Source of the DNA: Candidatus Solibacter sp.
GTDB taxonomy: Bacteria; Acidobacteriota; Terriglobia; Bryobacterales; Bryobacteraceae
Assembly: GCA_013822245.1 (NCBI GenBank)
Contig: PNKE01000084.1
Coordinates: 1-64,000 of the forward strand
Length of the DNA stretch: 64,000 nt
Reading direction: 5' to 3'
Below the pieces are notes generated by a model that saw only the letters and a list, made by a program, of their open reading frames with translations, made no database searches and was not told the DNA's origin. How positions within the stretch are numbered: the stretch's first letter is position 1; each line of letters starts with the position of its first letter. Below are positions 9,253 through 16,490 of the stretch, piece by piece. Made by a program: the position numbers and the translations under genes.

Positions 9253-9272
9253 GATACTGCCATTCCAGTATC
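9253..9272. promoter_or_regulatory. Perfect 7-6-7 palindrome, possible operator
   Basis: The sequence gatactg-ccattc-cagtatc is a perfect inverted repeat in the divergent interval between the ATP-grasp-like gene and the S46 peptidase gene. Its position suits a regulator binding site for either gene. If the ATP-grasp gene starts at 9285 it would instead be coding. Confidence 0.4.
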
Positions 9273-9332
9273 GCACATACCCCATGAAGCTGTGAATACG
9301 GGAGCTGCCAGGAATCAGCTTATCTTATTGTT

Positions 9333-9351
9333 TACAATCGACTTAAAAGGT
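9333..9351 (+). promoter_or_regulatory. -10-like TACAAT and ribosome binding site of the S46 peptidase gene
   Basis: TACAAT at 9333-9338 is followed by aaaaggtg (purine-rich ribosome binding site, about 9345-9352) and the ATG at 9361. No good -35 hexamer is found at the normal spacing. Confidence 0.4.
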
Positions 9352-9360
9352 GAATTAATC

Positions 9361-11433
9361 ATGAGACAGTTGGTGTGGATGACGGCCGCCGCGGTGATGG
9401 CGGCGGTGGCGGCGGCGCCGGCGGCGCTGGGCGATGAGGGCATGTGGCTGTACACGGCATTTCCGAAGGCGGAGGTGGCGAAGAAGCACGGGGTGCGGGT
9501 GAGCGATGAGTTTTTGCGGCAGATGCAGATGAGCGCGGTGAGGTTCAACAGCGGGGGGACGGGGTCGTTCGTATCGGCCGATGGCCTGGTGTTCACAAAC
9601 CATCACGTTGGGGCCGATTGCATCCAGAAGCTGGGCACGCCGGGCGATGATCTGATGAAGAACGGGTTTCTGGCCGGCACGGGCGCGGCGGAGAGGGGGT
9701 GTCCGGATCTGGAGTTGAACGTACTGGCGGCGATCGAGGATGTGACGGGGCAGGTGAAGGAGGCGGGGGCGGGCAGTGAAGCGCCGGCGGAGGCGAACCG
9801 GTTGCGCAAGGCGGCGATGTCGGAGATCGAGAAAGCGTGCAACGCGTCGACCGGGCTGCGTTGCGACGTGGTGACGCTGTACAGCGGCGCTCAGTACCAC
9901 CTGTATAAGTACAAGAAATACACCGACATCCGGCTGGTATTCGCGCCGGAGTTCGACATCGCGTTTTTTGGCGGCGATCCGGAGAACTTCACCTATCCGC
10001 GATACGACCTGGACATCGCCTTTTTCCGGGCCTACGAAAACGGCAAGCCGGCCAGGGTGGAGAGCTACTTCAAGTGGTCGAAGACGGGCGCAAGGGAGGG
10101 AGAGCTTGTATTTGTCCCAGGCAATCCGGGCACGACGGGGCGGTTACAGACGGTGACCGAGCTGGAATTCCAGCGCGACACGGCCTTTCCGCTGACGCTG
10201 CGGCGGATGGAGTCCCTGATCAACACCTTGCAGGGCTACATGAGCCAGAGCGAGGAGAACCAGCGGGTGGGCAGCGACAACCTGTTCGGCCAGCAGAACT
10301 CGTTCAAGGCGATCAGCGGGTTCAACCGCGGACTGAACGACGCGAAGCTGATGACGAAGAAGCGGGCCGACGAGCAGGATCTGCGCAAGCGGATCGCCGC
10401 GGATGAGGCCCAGCGGGAGAAGTTCGGCAAGCTGTGGGATGAGCTTGCCACCGCATATGGGAGCTACCGGGGCTATTACGCCAGCTACGCGCTGTTGGAG
10501 AGCGGGGCGACGCGCGGGTCGGCGCTGTTGGCGCTGGCGCGGGGGATCGTGCGCTACGCCGAACAGACGAGAAAGCCGAACGCCGAGAGGCTGCGCGAGT
10601 ATGCCGAAACCGCCCTGCCGGCGCGCGAACAGGCGATGTATTCGCCGGCGCCGATCACGCCCCCGATGGAGATTGCCGTGCTGGCCGACTACTTCGCGTT
10701 CATGGCGAAGGAACTGGGCGGGGCCGATCCGCTGGTGGTGAAGATTCTCGACGGCAAGACGCCGCGCGAGGCGGCGGAGACGTATGTGAACTCGTCGAGG
10801 ATCATGGAGATCGCCGAGCGCAAGCGGCTGGCGGCGGATGCGGCGGCGGTGGCGGAATCGGGGGACGGGATGATCCGGCTGGCGCGGATGATTGACGGTC
10901 CGGCGCTTGAGGTGCGCAAGAAGTACGAGGACGAGGTTGAGAGCGTGGTGACGCGGGCCTCGGCGCAGATCGCCCAGGCGCGGTTCGAGCTATCCGGCGG
11001 GACGGAGTATCCCGACGCCACGTTCACGCCGCGGGTGGCGTTCGGCCCGGTGAAGGGGTACATCAACGACCAGGGCAGGAAGGTGGCCTGGGCGACGACG
11101 TTTTCGGGACTGTGGCCGAAGGGGACCGGAAAAGCGCCGTATGTGATTCCGGCCAGCTGGTTGAAGGCGAAGCCGAAGCTGCGTCCATCGACGGCGTTCA
11201 ACTTCGTTTCGACGGCCGACACGCATGGGGGGAACTCGGGCAGCGCGACGCTGAACCCGAAGGGCGAGGTGGTGGGCATCCTGTTTGACGGAAACATCGA
11301 GGGGCTGCCAAACCGATTCGTTTACAGCGACGAGCAGGCGCGGAGCGTGCATGTGGCTTCGCAAGGCATCGCGGAAGCGTTAAAGTTTGTATACGGAGCG
11401 GACAAGTTGTTGAAGGAACTGGGTTTGGACTAA
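9361..11433 (+). CDS. S46 family dipeptidyl-peptidase (DPP7-like)
   Basis: A 690-residue exported serine exopeptidase of family S46. The signal peptide ends near AALG, then comes DEGMWLY, typical of the mature start of the family. The catalytic His lies in NHHVG (residues 80-84) and the catalytic Ser in GGNSGS (Ser626). S46 enzymes remove dipeptides from oligopeptides in the periplasm. Eighteen residues after the serine is Gly644 in FDGN; DPP11 enzymes have Arg there (FDRN), and glycine is the DPP7 state favouring hydrophobic P1 residues. The ATG at 9361 has an upstream aaggtg. Length is normal for the family (about 700). Confidence 0.93.
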   Translation: MRQLVWMTAAAVMAAVAAAPAALGDEGMWLYTAFPKAEVAKKHGVRVSDEFLRQMQMSAVRFNSGGTGSFVSADGLVFTNHHVGADCIQKLGTPGDDLMKNGFLAGTGAAERGCPDLELNVLAAIEDVTGQVKEAGAGSEAPAEANRLRKAAMSEIEKACNASTGLRCDVVTLYSGAQYHLYKYKKYTDIRLVFAPEFDIAFFGGDPENFTYPRYDLDIAFFRAYENGKPARVESYFKWSKTGAREGELVFVPGNPGTTGRLQTVTELEFQRDTAFPLTLRRMESLINTLQGYMSQSEENQRVGSDNLFGQQNSFKAISGFNRGLNDAKLMTKKRADEQDLRKRIAADEAQREKFGKLWDELATAYGSYRGYYASYALLESGATRGSALLALARGIVRYAEQTRKPNAERLREYAETALPAREQAMYSPAPITPPMEIAVLADYFAFMAKELGGADPLVVKILDGKTPREAAETYVNSSRIMEIAERKRLAADAAAVAESGDGMIRLARMIDGPALEVRKKYEDEVESVVTRASAQIAQARFELSGGTEYPDATFTPRVAFGPVKGYINDQGRKVAWATTFSGLWPKGTGKAPYVIPASWLKAKPKLRPSTAFNFVSTADTHGGNSGSATLNPKGEVVGILFDGNIEGLPNRFVYSDEQARSVHVASQGIAEALKFVYGADKLLKELGLD

Positions 11434-11543
11434 TTCGGACACCTGTAACCGATTCGTCAATTTCTGTATCTAAACAAGTAGAAGGCGAGGGAGTACTCCT
11501 CCGATCCCTCGCAGTCCGGGTGCAGGCATCATGCCGCACCGCA

Positions 11544-11619
11544 CTCCCCTCCCCCCTCCTCCGAGGGAGGGGAGGAATTGTTGTGGCGGGGGGCGGCTGG
11601 CAAGCGGCTGCTCCCCGCC
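11544..11619. other. Two adjacent GC-rich stem-loops downstream of the S46 gene
   Basis: A perfect 10-bp stem (ctcccctccc at 11544-11553 with gggaggggag at 11565-11574) is followed by a second stem (ggcgggg at 11585-11591 with ccccgcc at 11613-11619). Neither is followed by a clear T-run, though atttcatttct follows the second. They may act in termination or RNA processing after the peptidase gene. The rest of 11434-11688 shows nothing else recognisable. Confidence 0.45.
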
Positions 11620-11688
11620 CATTTCATTTCTCCGCGGGGTGCGGGAGATGGCATAGGATAGTGGCCTGAACAAGGGAGGTCCCGTCGG

Positions 11689-12933
11689 ATGACAAATCGA
11701 CTGATGCTGTTCGCCATCGCCGGATTGGCGGCCGCGCCCGCGCTCAACGCGCAGGATCCGCCGCGCGAGTGGGTGGATGCCGATACGGGACATCGCATCG
11801 TGCGGCTTTCGGACGAACCCGGCAGCGGCAGCCTGTACTTTAACCAGAACGGGTACACGGCGGACGGGCGGAAGTTGATCTACACGTCGCCGGCGGGCAT
11901 CCATGCGCTGGAACTGGCCACGCGGGGGTCGAAGCTGGTGGTGGCGGGGCGGGTGAGGGTGATCGAGGCGGGCCGGAAGACGATGAACGTGTACTACATC
12001 AGAGAGGGTGCGGTGTTCACGACCAACGTGGACACCGGCGAGACGCGGCAGGTGGGCAAGTTGCCGCCGCGCGGGTCCACGCCGACGGTGAACGCCGACG
12101 AGACGCTGCTGGCCGGGACCTACATCGAAGGCGAGGGCCAGGACTACAACCAGCAGCGGCCGCAACAGACGCCGGGGGCCGAACGCCGGCCGCTGGAAGA
12201 GCCCGCGGGCAAGGGCGAGATGATGGAGCGGAGGCTGGCGGCGCGGCTGCCGATGGCGATGTTCACGATGAGCATCCGGACAGGCGAGGTGAAGGTGATC
12301 CACCGGGCGACGGACTGGTTGAACCACCTGCTGTTTTCGCCTACGGATCCGAAGCTGCTGATGTTCTGCCATGAAGGGCCGTGGCACAAGGTGGACCGGA
12401 TCTGGACCGTGCGGACCGATACGGGCAAGATCACGAAGATCCATTCGCGGACGATGGCGATGGAGATCTGGGGGCACGAGTTCTGGAGCGCCGATGGCAA
12501 GCTGATCTGGTACGACTTGCAGACGCCGCGGGGCGAGGTGTTCTGGCTGGTATCCTACAACGTCGAGACGGGCGAGCGGCGGTGGTATTCGCTGCAACGC
12601 GACGAGTGGTCGATCCATTTCAACGTGCCGCGAGACGGGTCAGTTGTGGCAGGCGACGGCGGGGATCCGGGGCAGGTGGCCAAAGCGAAAGACGGGCGGT
12701 GGATTTACCTGTTCAAGCCGGAACTGCTGCCGAACCGGGGGGCCGACGATCCGGCGCTGATCAAGCCGGGCGTGCTGAGGTCAGAGCGGCTGGTGAACAT
12801 GTCGAAACACAACTACCGGCTGGAGCCGAACGTGAGTTTCACGCCGGACCAGAAGTGGATCGTGTTCCGGTCGAACATGCTGGGGCCGAGCCATGTGTTC
12901 GCGGTGGAAGTGGCGAAGGCGGCTCAAAAGTGA
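11689..12933 (+). CDS. Oligogalacturonate lyase-like protein (PL22 family beta-propeller)
   Basis: A 414-residue exported protein; a signal peptide ends near LNAQ. Repeated blades such as GSLYFNQNGYTADGRKL and NVSFTPDQKW mark a seven-bladed propeller of the oligogalacturonate lyase family. Histidines in GHEFW, SIHFN and SKHNY are candidates for the Mn-binding site known in PL22. The family cleaves unsaturated digalacturonate from pectin breakdown, but related propellers in Acidobacteria are not all characterised, so the substrate is inferred. No other pectin genes are adjacent. A short stem-loop follows the stop codon. Confidence 0.75.
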   Translation: MTNRLMLFAIAGLAAAPALNAQDPPREWVDADTGHRIVRLSDEPGSGSLYFNQNGYTADGRKLIYTSPAGIHALELATRGSKLVVAGRVRVIEAGRKTMNVYYIREGAVFTTNVDTGETRQVGKLPPRGSTPTVNADETLLAGTYIEGEGQDYNQQRPQQTPGAERRPLEEPAGKGEMMERRLAARLPMAMFTMSIRTGEVKVIHRATDWLNHLLFSPTDPKLLMFCHEGPWHKVDRIWTVRTDTGKITKIHSRTMAMEIWGHEFWSADGKLIWYDLQTPRGEVFWLVSYNVETGERRWYSLQRDEWSIHFNVPRDGSVVAGDGGDPGQVAKAKDGRWIYLFKPELLPNRGADDPALIKPGVLRSERLVNMSKHNYRLEPNVSFTPDQKWIVFRSNMLGPSHVFAVEVAKAAQK

Positions 12934-12941
12934 ACGATCTT

Positions 12942-12960
12942 AAGCATTTTCAATGCTTTG
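12942..12960 (+). terminator. Short hairpin terminator candidate after the PL22 gene
   Basis: aagcatt-ttc-aatgctt forms a 7-bp stem with a 3-nt loop 8 nt after the stop codon, followed by only a short T stretch (ttg). It separates the lyase from the ATP synthase promoter. Confidence 0.4.
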
Positions 12961-12962
12961 CG

Positions 12963-12991
12963 TTGCACAGTGGGGCCGTTGAACGTATAAT
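12963..12991 (+). promoter_or_regulatory. Sigma-70-like promoter of the F0 operon
   Basis: TTGCAC (12963-12968), a 17-nt spacer and a perfect TATAAT (12986-12991). The expected transcription start (about 12998) is almost at the GTG at 13001, so the first gene would be translated from a leaderless or nearly leaderless mRNA, or else begin at a downstream ATG (13058). Confidence 0.7.
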
Positions 12992-13000
12992 CGGCTTGAA

Positions 13001-13270
13001 GTGACTCCAGCCGAGCCAAACGAACCTCGACGGCCTGAAGAGGGCAAGCCAACCGGCATGTCGAGCTATGCCAAGGCCGGCGCCTACATGGGGCTGGCGA
13101 CGATCACGCCGATATCGGGCTACATCTGTTACCTGGGCGGGAACTGGCTGGACGGCAAGATGGGATGGGGTTGGGCGGCGACCACGGGGCTGCTGGTGGG
13201 CTGCGTCGCGGGCATGTACGAGACTTTCCGGCAGGCGGTTCGGATTGAAGGCCTCGATAAGCGCAAATGA
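13001..13270 (+). CDS. AtpZ/AtpI-like small membrane protein of the ATP synthase operon
   Basis: An 89-residue protein with two predicted membrane helices (about 28-48 and 56-78), matching the AtpZ/'putative F0F1-ATPase subunit' family found at the head of F-type ATPase operons. Relatives assist assembly or Mg transport; the exact role here is not known. The frame begins with GTG at 13001, about 3 nt after the predicted transcription start, or with ATG at 13058 (SSYAKAGAYMGLA), which would leave a 60-nt leader and a normal N-terminus. Its stop overlaps an ATGA; the next gene starts 10 nt later. Confidence 0.75.
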   Translation: MTPAEPNEPRRPEEGKPTGMSSYAKAGAYMGLATITPISGYICYLGGNWLDGKMGWGWAATTGLLVGCVAGMYETFRQAVRIEGLDKRK

Positions 13271-13280
13271 AGGCGCGGGC

Positions 13281-13637
13281 GTGGTGCGCCGCGTTGTCAT
13301 GATTATGATCGGGTTGACCGTGGCCGGGGCGCCGTTGTGCGGGCTGTGGGCGGGAGGCAAGGGGGCGGCCGGGTTCCTGGCCGGGGCGGCGGTTTCGTGG
13401 GTGAGTTTCTCGTTGCTTTACAGATTGGTAAAGGATGTGGAATCAGCGGCTTCAGGACGGGCCGGGGGGGCGGGGGCGGCGGTGCTGCATTCGCTGCGCT
13501 ACCTGGTGCTGGGGGGCGCGATCTATGTTATCGTGAGACTTTACGGGGTCTTTGTGCCCGCCTTGGCACTAGGCCTGCTGGTCGCGGTTGCGGCCGCCAC
13601 CATCGAAGCGGTTTACGAGTCGTTCCATGCATCATGA
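13281..13637 (+). CDS. atpI: ATP synthase subunit I-like membrane protein
   Basis: About 118 residues with four hydrophobic segments, in the position and size range of AtpI (ATP synthase protein I), which helps assemble the c-ring. The GTG at 13281 follows gaaggcg and gives MVRRVVMIMIGLTVAG; an in-frame ATG lies at 13299. Similarity is mostly hydropathy and context, as is usual for AtpI. It overlaps the atpB start by 11 nt, suggesting translational coupling. Confidence 0.65.
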   Translation: MVRRVVMIMIGLTVAGAPLCGLWAGGKGAAGFLAGAAVSWVSFSLLYRLVKDVESAASGRAGGAGAAVLHSLRYLVLGGAIYVIVRLYGVFVPALALGLLVAVAAATIEAVYESFHAS

Positions 13638-14361
13638 ACTCTGGTTCACAGCCTTACTAAACAAGTACTTTTCCGCGCCCGCCGAATGGATTCTCTCGCT
13701 TGCGGGCTACCATGCCGAACACGGCAAGCCGTGGAACAACGGCTACGCGATGCTGGCGCTGGCGGTGATCATCGTCGTGCTGGCGGCGGCGTTTCTACGG
13801 ACGCGGTTGTCGGCCGAGCGTCCGGGCAAGTTCCAGTTGACCATCGAGGGGATCTACACGTTCCTGGACGGCCAGGCGCACGAGATCATCGGGCACGGGT
13901 ATAAGAAATTCGTCCCGTTTTTCGCCTCGACGTTCCTGTTCATCCTGTTCTGCAACCTGATGGGCGTGGTGCCGGGCCATGAGTCGCCGACGATGTATTA
14001 CACGATTCCGGCCGGCATCGCCATCGCGACGTTTCTGAACTACAACATCCACGGCTTCCGCGAGATGGGGACGGTGAAATATCTGGGCCACTTTGCCGGG
14101 CCGATGTGGTGGCTGGCGTGGTTCATGTTCCCGCTGGAGATCATCAGCCACTGCATCCGGCCGGTGTCGCTCACCATCCGTCTTTTCGCCAACATGTTTG
14201 CTGGCGAAGAGGTGACGCTGGGGTTCATGGCGATTGTGCCGTATCTGGTGCCGGTGGTTTTCCTGGCGCTGCACGTGTTCGTGTCGTTCATCCAGGCGTT
14301 CATTTTCACGGTGCTGTCGACTGCTTACGTTGGCGGAGCAGTGGCGCATGAGGAGCACTAA
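13627..14361 (+). CDS. atpB: F0F1 ATP synthase subunit a
   Basis: A 244-residue integral membrane subunit a, forming the two half-channels for ions next to the c-ring. The essential arginine lies in SLTIRLFANMFAGE, and NLMGVVPGHE and the C-terminal SFIQAFIFTVLSTAYVGGA are characteristic. The ATG at 13627 overlaps the preceding AtpI-like gene. The stop codon TAA (14359-14361) forms part of the left arm of a 184-bp inverted repeat that separates atpB from atpE. Confidence 0.95.
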   Translation: MHHELWFTALLNKYFSAPAEWILSLAGYHAEHGKPWNNGYAMLALAVIIVVLAAAFLRTRLSAERPGKFQLTIEGIYTFLDGQAHEIIGHGYKKFVPFFASTFLFILFCNLMGVVPGHESPTMYYTIPAGIAIATFLNYNIHGFREMGTVKYLGHFAGPMWWLAWFMFPLEIISHCIRPVSLTIRLFANMFAGEEVTLGFMAIVPYLVPVVFLALHVFVSFIQAFIFTVLSTAYVGGAVAHEEH

Positions 14362-14541
14362 ACTGCATTTCTCACCATCACCCGGCGTGACTTGCGGTAA
14401 GCGCGCGTCTACTTCGTTGCGCTCGGTCGGCGTGCTCGACGTACCGGTCAAGTACGCCTCCGCGCGCCTCGGTCGCGCGCCTCGTATCCACACACTTCCC
14501 ACTGCGCCACGCCACGGGCGTGGTAAGAAATGCAGTTTTAG
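14358..14541. repeat. 184-bp imperfect inverted repeat (MITE-like or giant hairpin) between atpB and atpE
   Basis: The left end CTAAACTGCATTTCTCACCA and the right end, read on the other strand CTAAAACTGCATTTCTTACCA, are near-identical terminal inverted repeats. Pairing continues inward through CCCGGCGTG, a region with alternating C/T differences, and a centre near gacgtaccggtc. Several differences would be G-U pairs in a minus-strand transcript. No target-site duplication is evident, partly because the left arm overlaps the atpB stop codon. Size and ends suit a MITE or REP-like element, but a regulatory hairpin tuning atpE relative to atpB is also possible. Bases 14542-14630 are ordinary leader sequence with aggaga before atpE. 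Confidence 0.75.
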
Positions 14542-14630
14542 AGTTTCGCGGCCGTACAGTGTGAGCCCTTGGGCGTCCCAACGCTTTTGCGGAACCACCT
14601 CCTGCGGCCACCATTCATAGGAGAAAGACA

Positions 14631-14921
14631 ATGAAGAATCTGAAGACGGTTCTGTTTCTGGCACTTCTGATGCTGATCGCCGTTCCGGCGTTCGGCCAGG
14701 ATGGCGCGGCCCAGTCCGGCGGCGGCTTTGTGCTGCACGTGGCGTTCGCGATGGCGATTGCTTCGGGGCTTTGCGGCATGGCGCAGGGCAAGGCGATTGC
14801 CGCTGCGGCCGAAGGCATTGCACGGAATCCGGGCGCCGCGGGCGCGATCCGCATTCTGCTGCTGCTGGGCCTGGCGTTCATCGAGTCGCTGGCGCTGTTT
14901 ACGTTCGTGAAGGCCGCGTAA
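14631..14921 (+). CDS. atpE: F0F1 ATP synthase subunit c
   Basis: A 96-residue c subunit with a predicted N-terminal signal sequence (cleavage near AFG-Q), then two helices joined by the polar loop ARNP (residues 64-67). The ion-binding carboxylate is Glu85 in FIESLALF. Gln52 in helix 1 and Ser86 next to the glutamate match two Na-ligand positions of Na-type c-rings (Gln32, Glu65, Ser66 in Ilyobacter), while the Thr67 position is Leu. Only 11 residues follow Glu85, against about 18-24 in well-known c subunits, so helix 2 is unusually short. A good ribosome binding site (aggaga) precedes it. No atpF/H/A/G/D/C follows. Confidence 0.9.
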   Translation: MKNLKTVLFLALLMLIAVPAFGQDGAAQSGGGFVLHVAFAMAIASGLCGMAQGKAIAAAAEGIARNPGAAGAIRILLLLGLAFIESLALFTFVKAA

Positions 14922-14945
14922 GCGGAATCGTTCAGGTTGGTTTGT

Positions 14946-14978
14946 ACGGGACACGTCCTTCGGGGGGTGTCCCGTTTT
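14946..14978 (+). terminator. Rho-independent terminator after atpE
   Basis: acgggacac (14946-14954) pairs perfectly with gtgtcccgt (14967-14975), followed by a T-run (14975-14978). This ends the F0 operon after atpE and confirms that the F1 genes are not co-transcribed here. Confidence 0.85.
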
Positions 14979-14985
14979 CCATTTA

Positions 14986-16488
14986 CTAGGACCAGTTGCC
15001 GCGCCAGGGCGGGTCGAGGAGCTGGTTGATGGAATCGTTGTTGGTGACGCGCATGGCGGCGGAGTCCCATTTGTACTTTTCGCCGGGCTTGCGCTGGGCG
15101 ATGCAGCCGAGCAGGAAGGCCTCGGTGGGGGCGGCCTGGGATTCGAAGCTGGCCAGCGGCTTGGGACCGCCCTTGCAGGCGGCAAGCCATTGATCGGCGA
15201 TGGCGTCGCGGCGGGCGGCCTGACGGCCGACGGGCGGCGCCTGGCGGGCGTTTTTGCCGAGGATGCGCGGCGCGGTGCCGTTGAAGCCGGCGATGATGGC
15301 GCCCTCGGCGCCGGCGTAATAGATGCCTTCGCGGCCGGGTTTGAAGTAGGCGGCGGCTTCCTGGCCGGTGAGGCCTTCGGGGCGCGGCGGTTTCAGGCCG
15401 CCGTCGAGCCAGACGAGTTTGAAGGCGGCGCGGCCGGCGTTTTCGGGGAAGTCGAGCGAGACGATGGAGGCTTTGGGGAAGGTCTCTTCGAAGGGTTCGC
15501 TGACGGAGGCTTCAAAGGCGGTGGGCGGGGTGAGGTCGAGGATTTTGAAGAGTCCGGCGAAGCTGTAGCAGCCCATGTCGCCGAACGAACCGCAGCCGAA
15601 GTCGTACCAGCCGCGCCACGAGAAGGGCGTGTAGATGGGATGGTAGGGGCGGTCGGGGGCAGGTCCGAGCCACATCTGCCAGTCGAGGCCGTCGGGGACG
15701 GGCGGGGTTTCCTTGGGGCGGGCGACGCCTTGGGGCCAGTAGGGGCGGGCCGACCAGTTAAGGACTTCGGTGAGCTTGCCGATGAGGCCCTGCTGGATCC
15801 AGCCGCGGATGGTGGCCGAATCGGTGCTGGACGGGTTGTTGACGGTGACCGAGGTGGCGACGCCGGTCTGGCGGGCGGTCTCGGCCATGAGGCGGGCTTC
15901 GCCGACGGAATGGGTCATCGGTTTCTGGCCGAGGACGTGTTTGCCCTTCTTCATTGCGGCGATGCCGATGGGGGCGTGCCAGTGGTCGGGCGTGGCGACG
16001 TAGACGGCGTCGAGATCGGGCTGCTTGTCGAGCAGTTCGCGGTAGTCGGAGTATGCGGTGCAGCCTTTGTAGCGGCCAGAGGGGGTATGGGCGCCGTAGT
16101 AGGCTTCGATGAGGCGCTGGCCGGGATCGCGGCCGCCGAAGCCGAGGCTGGTGGTGAAGTCGTTGGTGAGCCGCGCGGAACCCGGCGTGGCGAGGTCGGG
16201 CGCCCAGTCCTCGAAGCCTTTGCCGAGGAGTTGGCGGGCCATGTTGAGATTGGAGTTCCGGCTGTACTCGGCGTAGTCCTTGCTGGACCTGTTGCAGTCA
16301 CAGACGGCGACCATCTGGACGTCGGGCCGGGCCATCAGATCGGCGGTCACGGCCAGTCCCTGGCGGCCCATGCCGATGGTGGCGATGGTGACGCGGTCAC
16401 TGGGGGCGACGTAGCCGGCGCCGCCCAGCACCGTCCTGGGGACGATGATGAACGGCGCGGCGGCGAAGGATCTGCGTGTCAGGGTCAC
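14986..16488 (-). CDS. Gfo/Idh/MocA family oxidoreductase, exported
   Basis: A 500-residue NAD(P)-dependent oxidoreductase of the Gfo/Idh/MocA family. The N-terminus LTRRSFAAAP resembles a twin-arginine leader. The Rossmann motif is IGMGRQGLA (about 38-46), and the signature EKP of the family appears as GQKPM after DHWHAPIGIAAMKKGKHVL. A large C-terminal domain with DGLDWQMWLGPAP is typical of the acidobacterial/planctomycete subgroup. Substrate unknown, likely a sugar or cyclitol. It follows the TIM-barrel gene by 2 nt, forming a two-gene operon. Confidence 0.88.
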   Translation of the reverse strand: MTLTRRSFAAAPFIIVPRTVLGGAGYVAPSDRVTIATIGMGRQGLAVTADLMARPDVQMVAVCDCNRSSKDYAEYSRNSNLNMARQLLGKGFEDWAPDLATPGSARLTNDFTTSLGFGGRDPGQRLIEAYYGAHTPSGRYKGCTAYSDYRELLDKQPDLDAVYVATPDHWHAPIGIAAMKKGKHVLGQKPMTHSVGEARLMAETARQTGVATSVTVNNPSSTDSATIRGWIQQGLIGKLTEVLNWSARPYWPQGVARPKETPPVPDGLDWQMWLGPAPDRPYHPIYTPFSWRGWYDFGCGSFGDMGCYSFAGLFKILDLTPPTAFEASVSEPFEETFPKASIVSLDFPENAGRAAFKLVWLDGGLKPPRPEGLTGQEAAAYFKPGREGIYYAGAEGAIIAGFNGTAPRILGKNARQAPPVGRQAARRDAIADQWLAACKGGPKPLASFESQAAPTEAFLLGCIAQRKPGEKYKWDSAAMRVTNNDSINQLLDPPWRGNWS

Positions 16489-16490
16489 AT

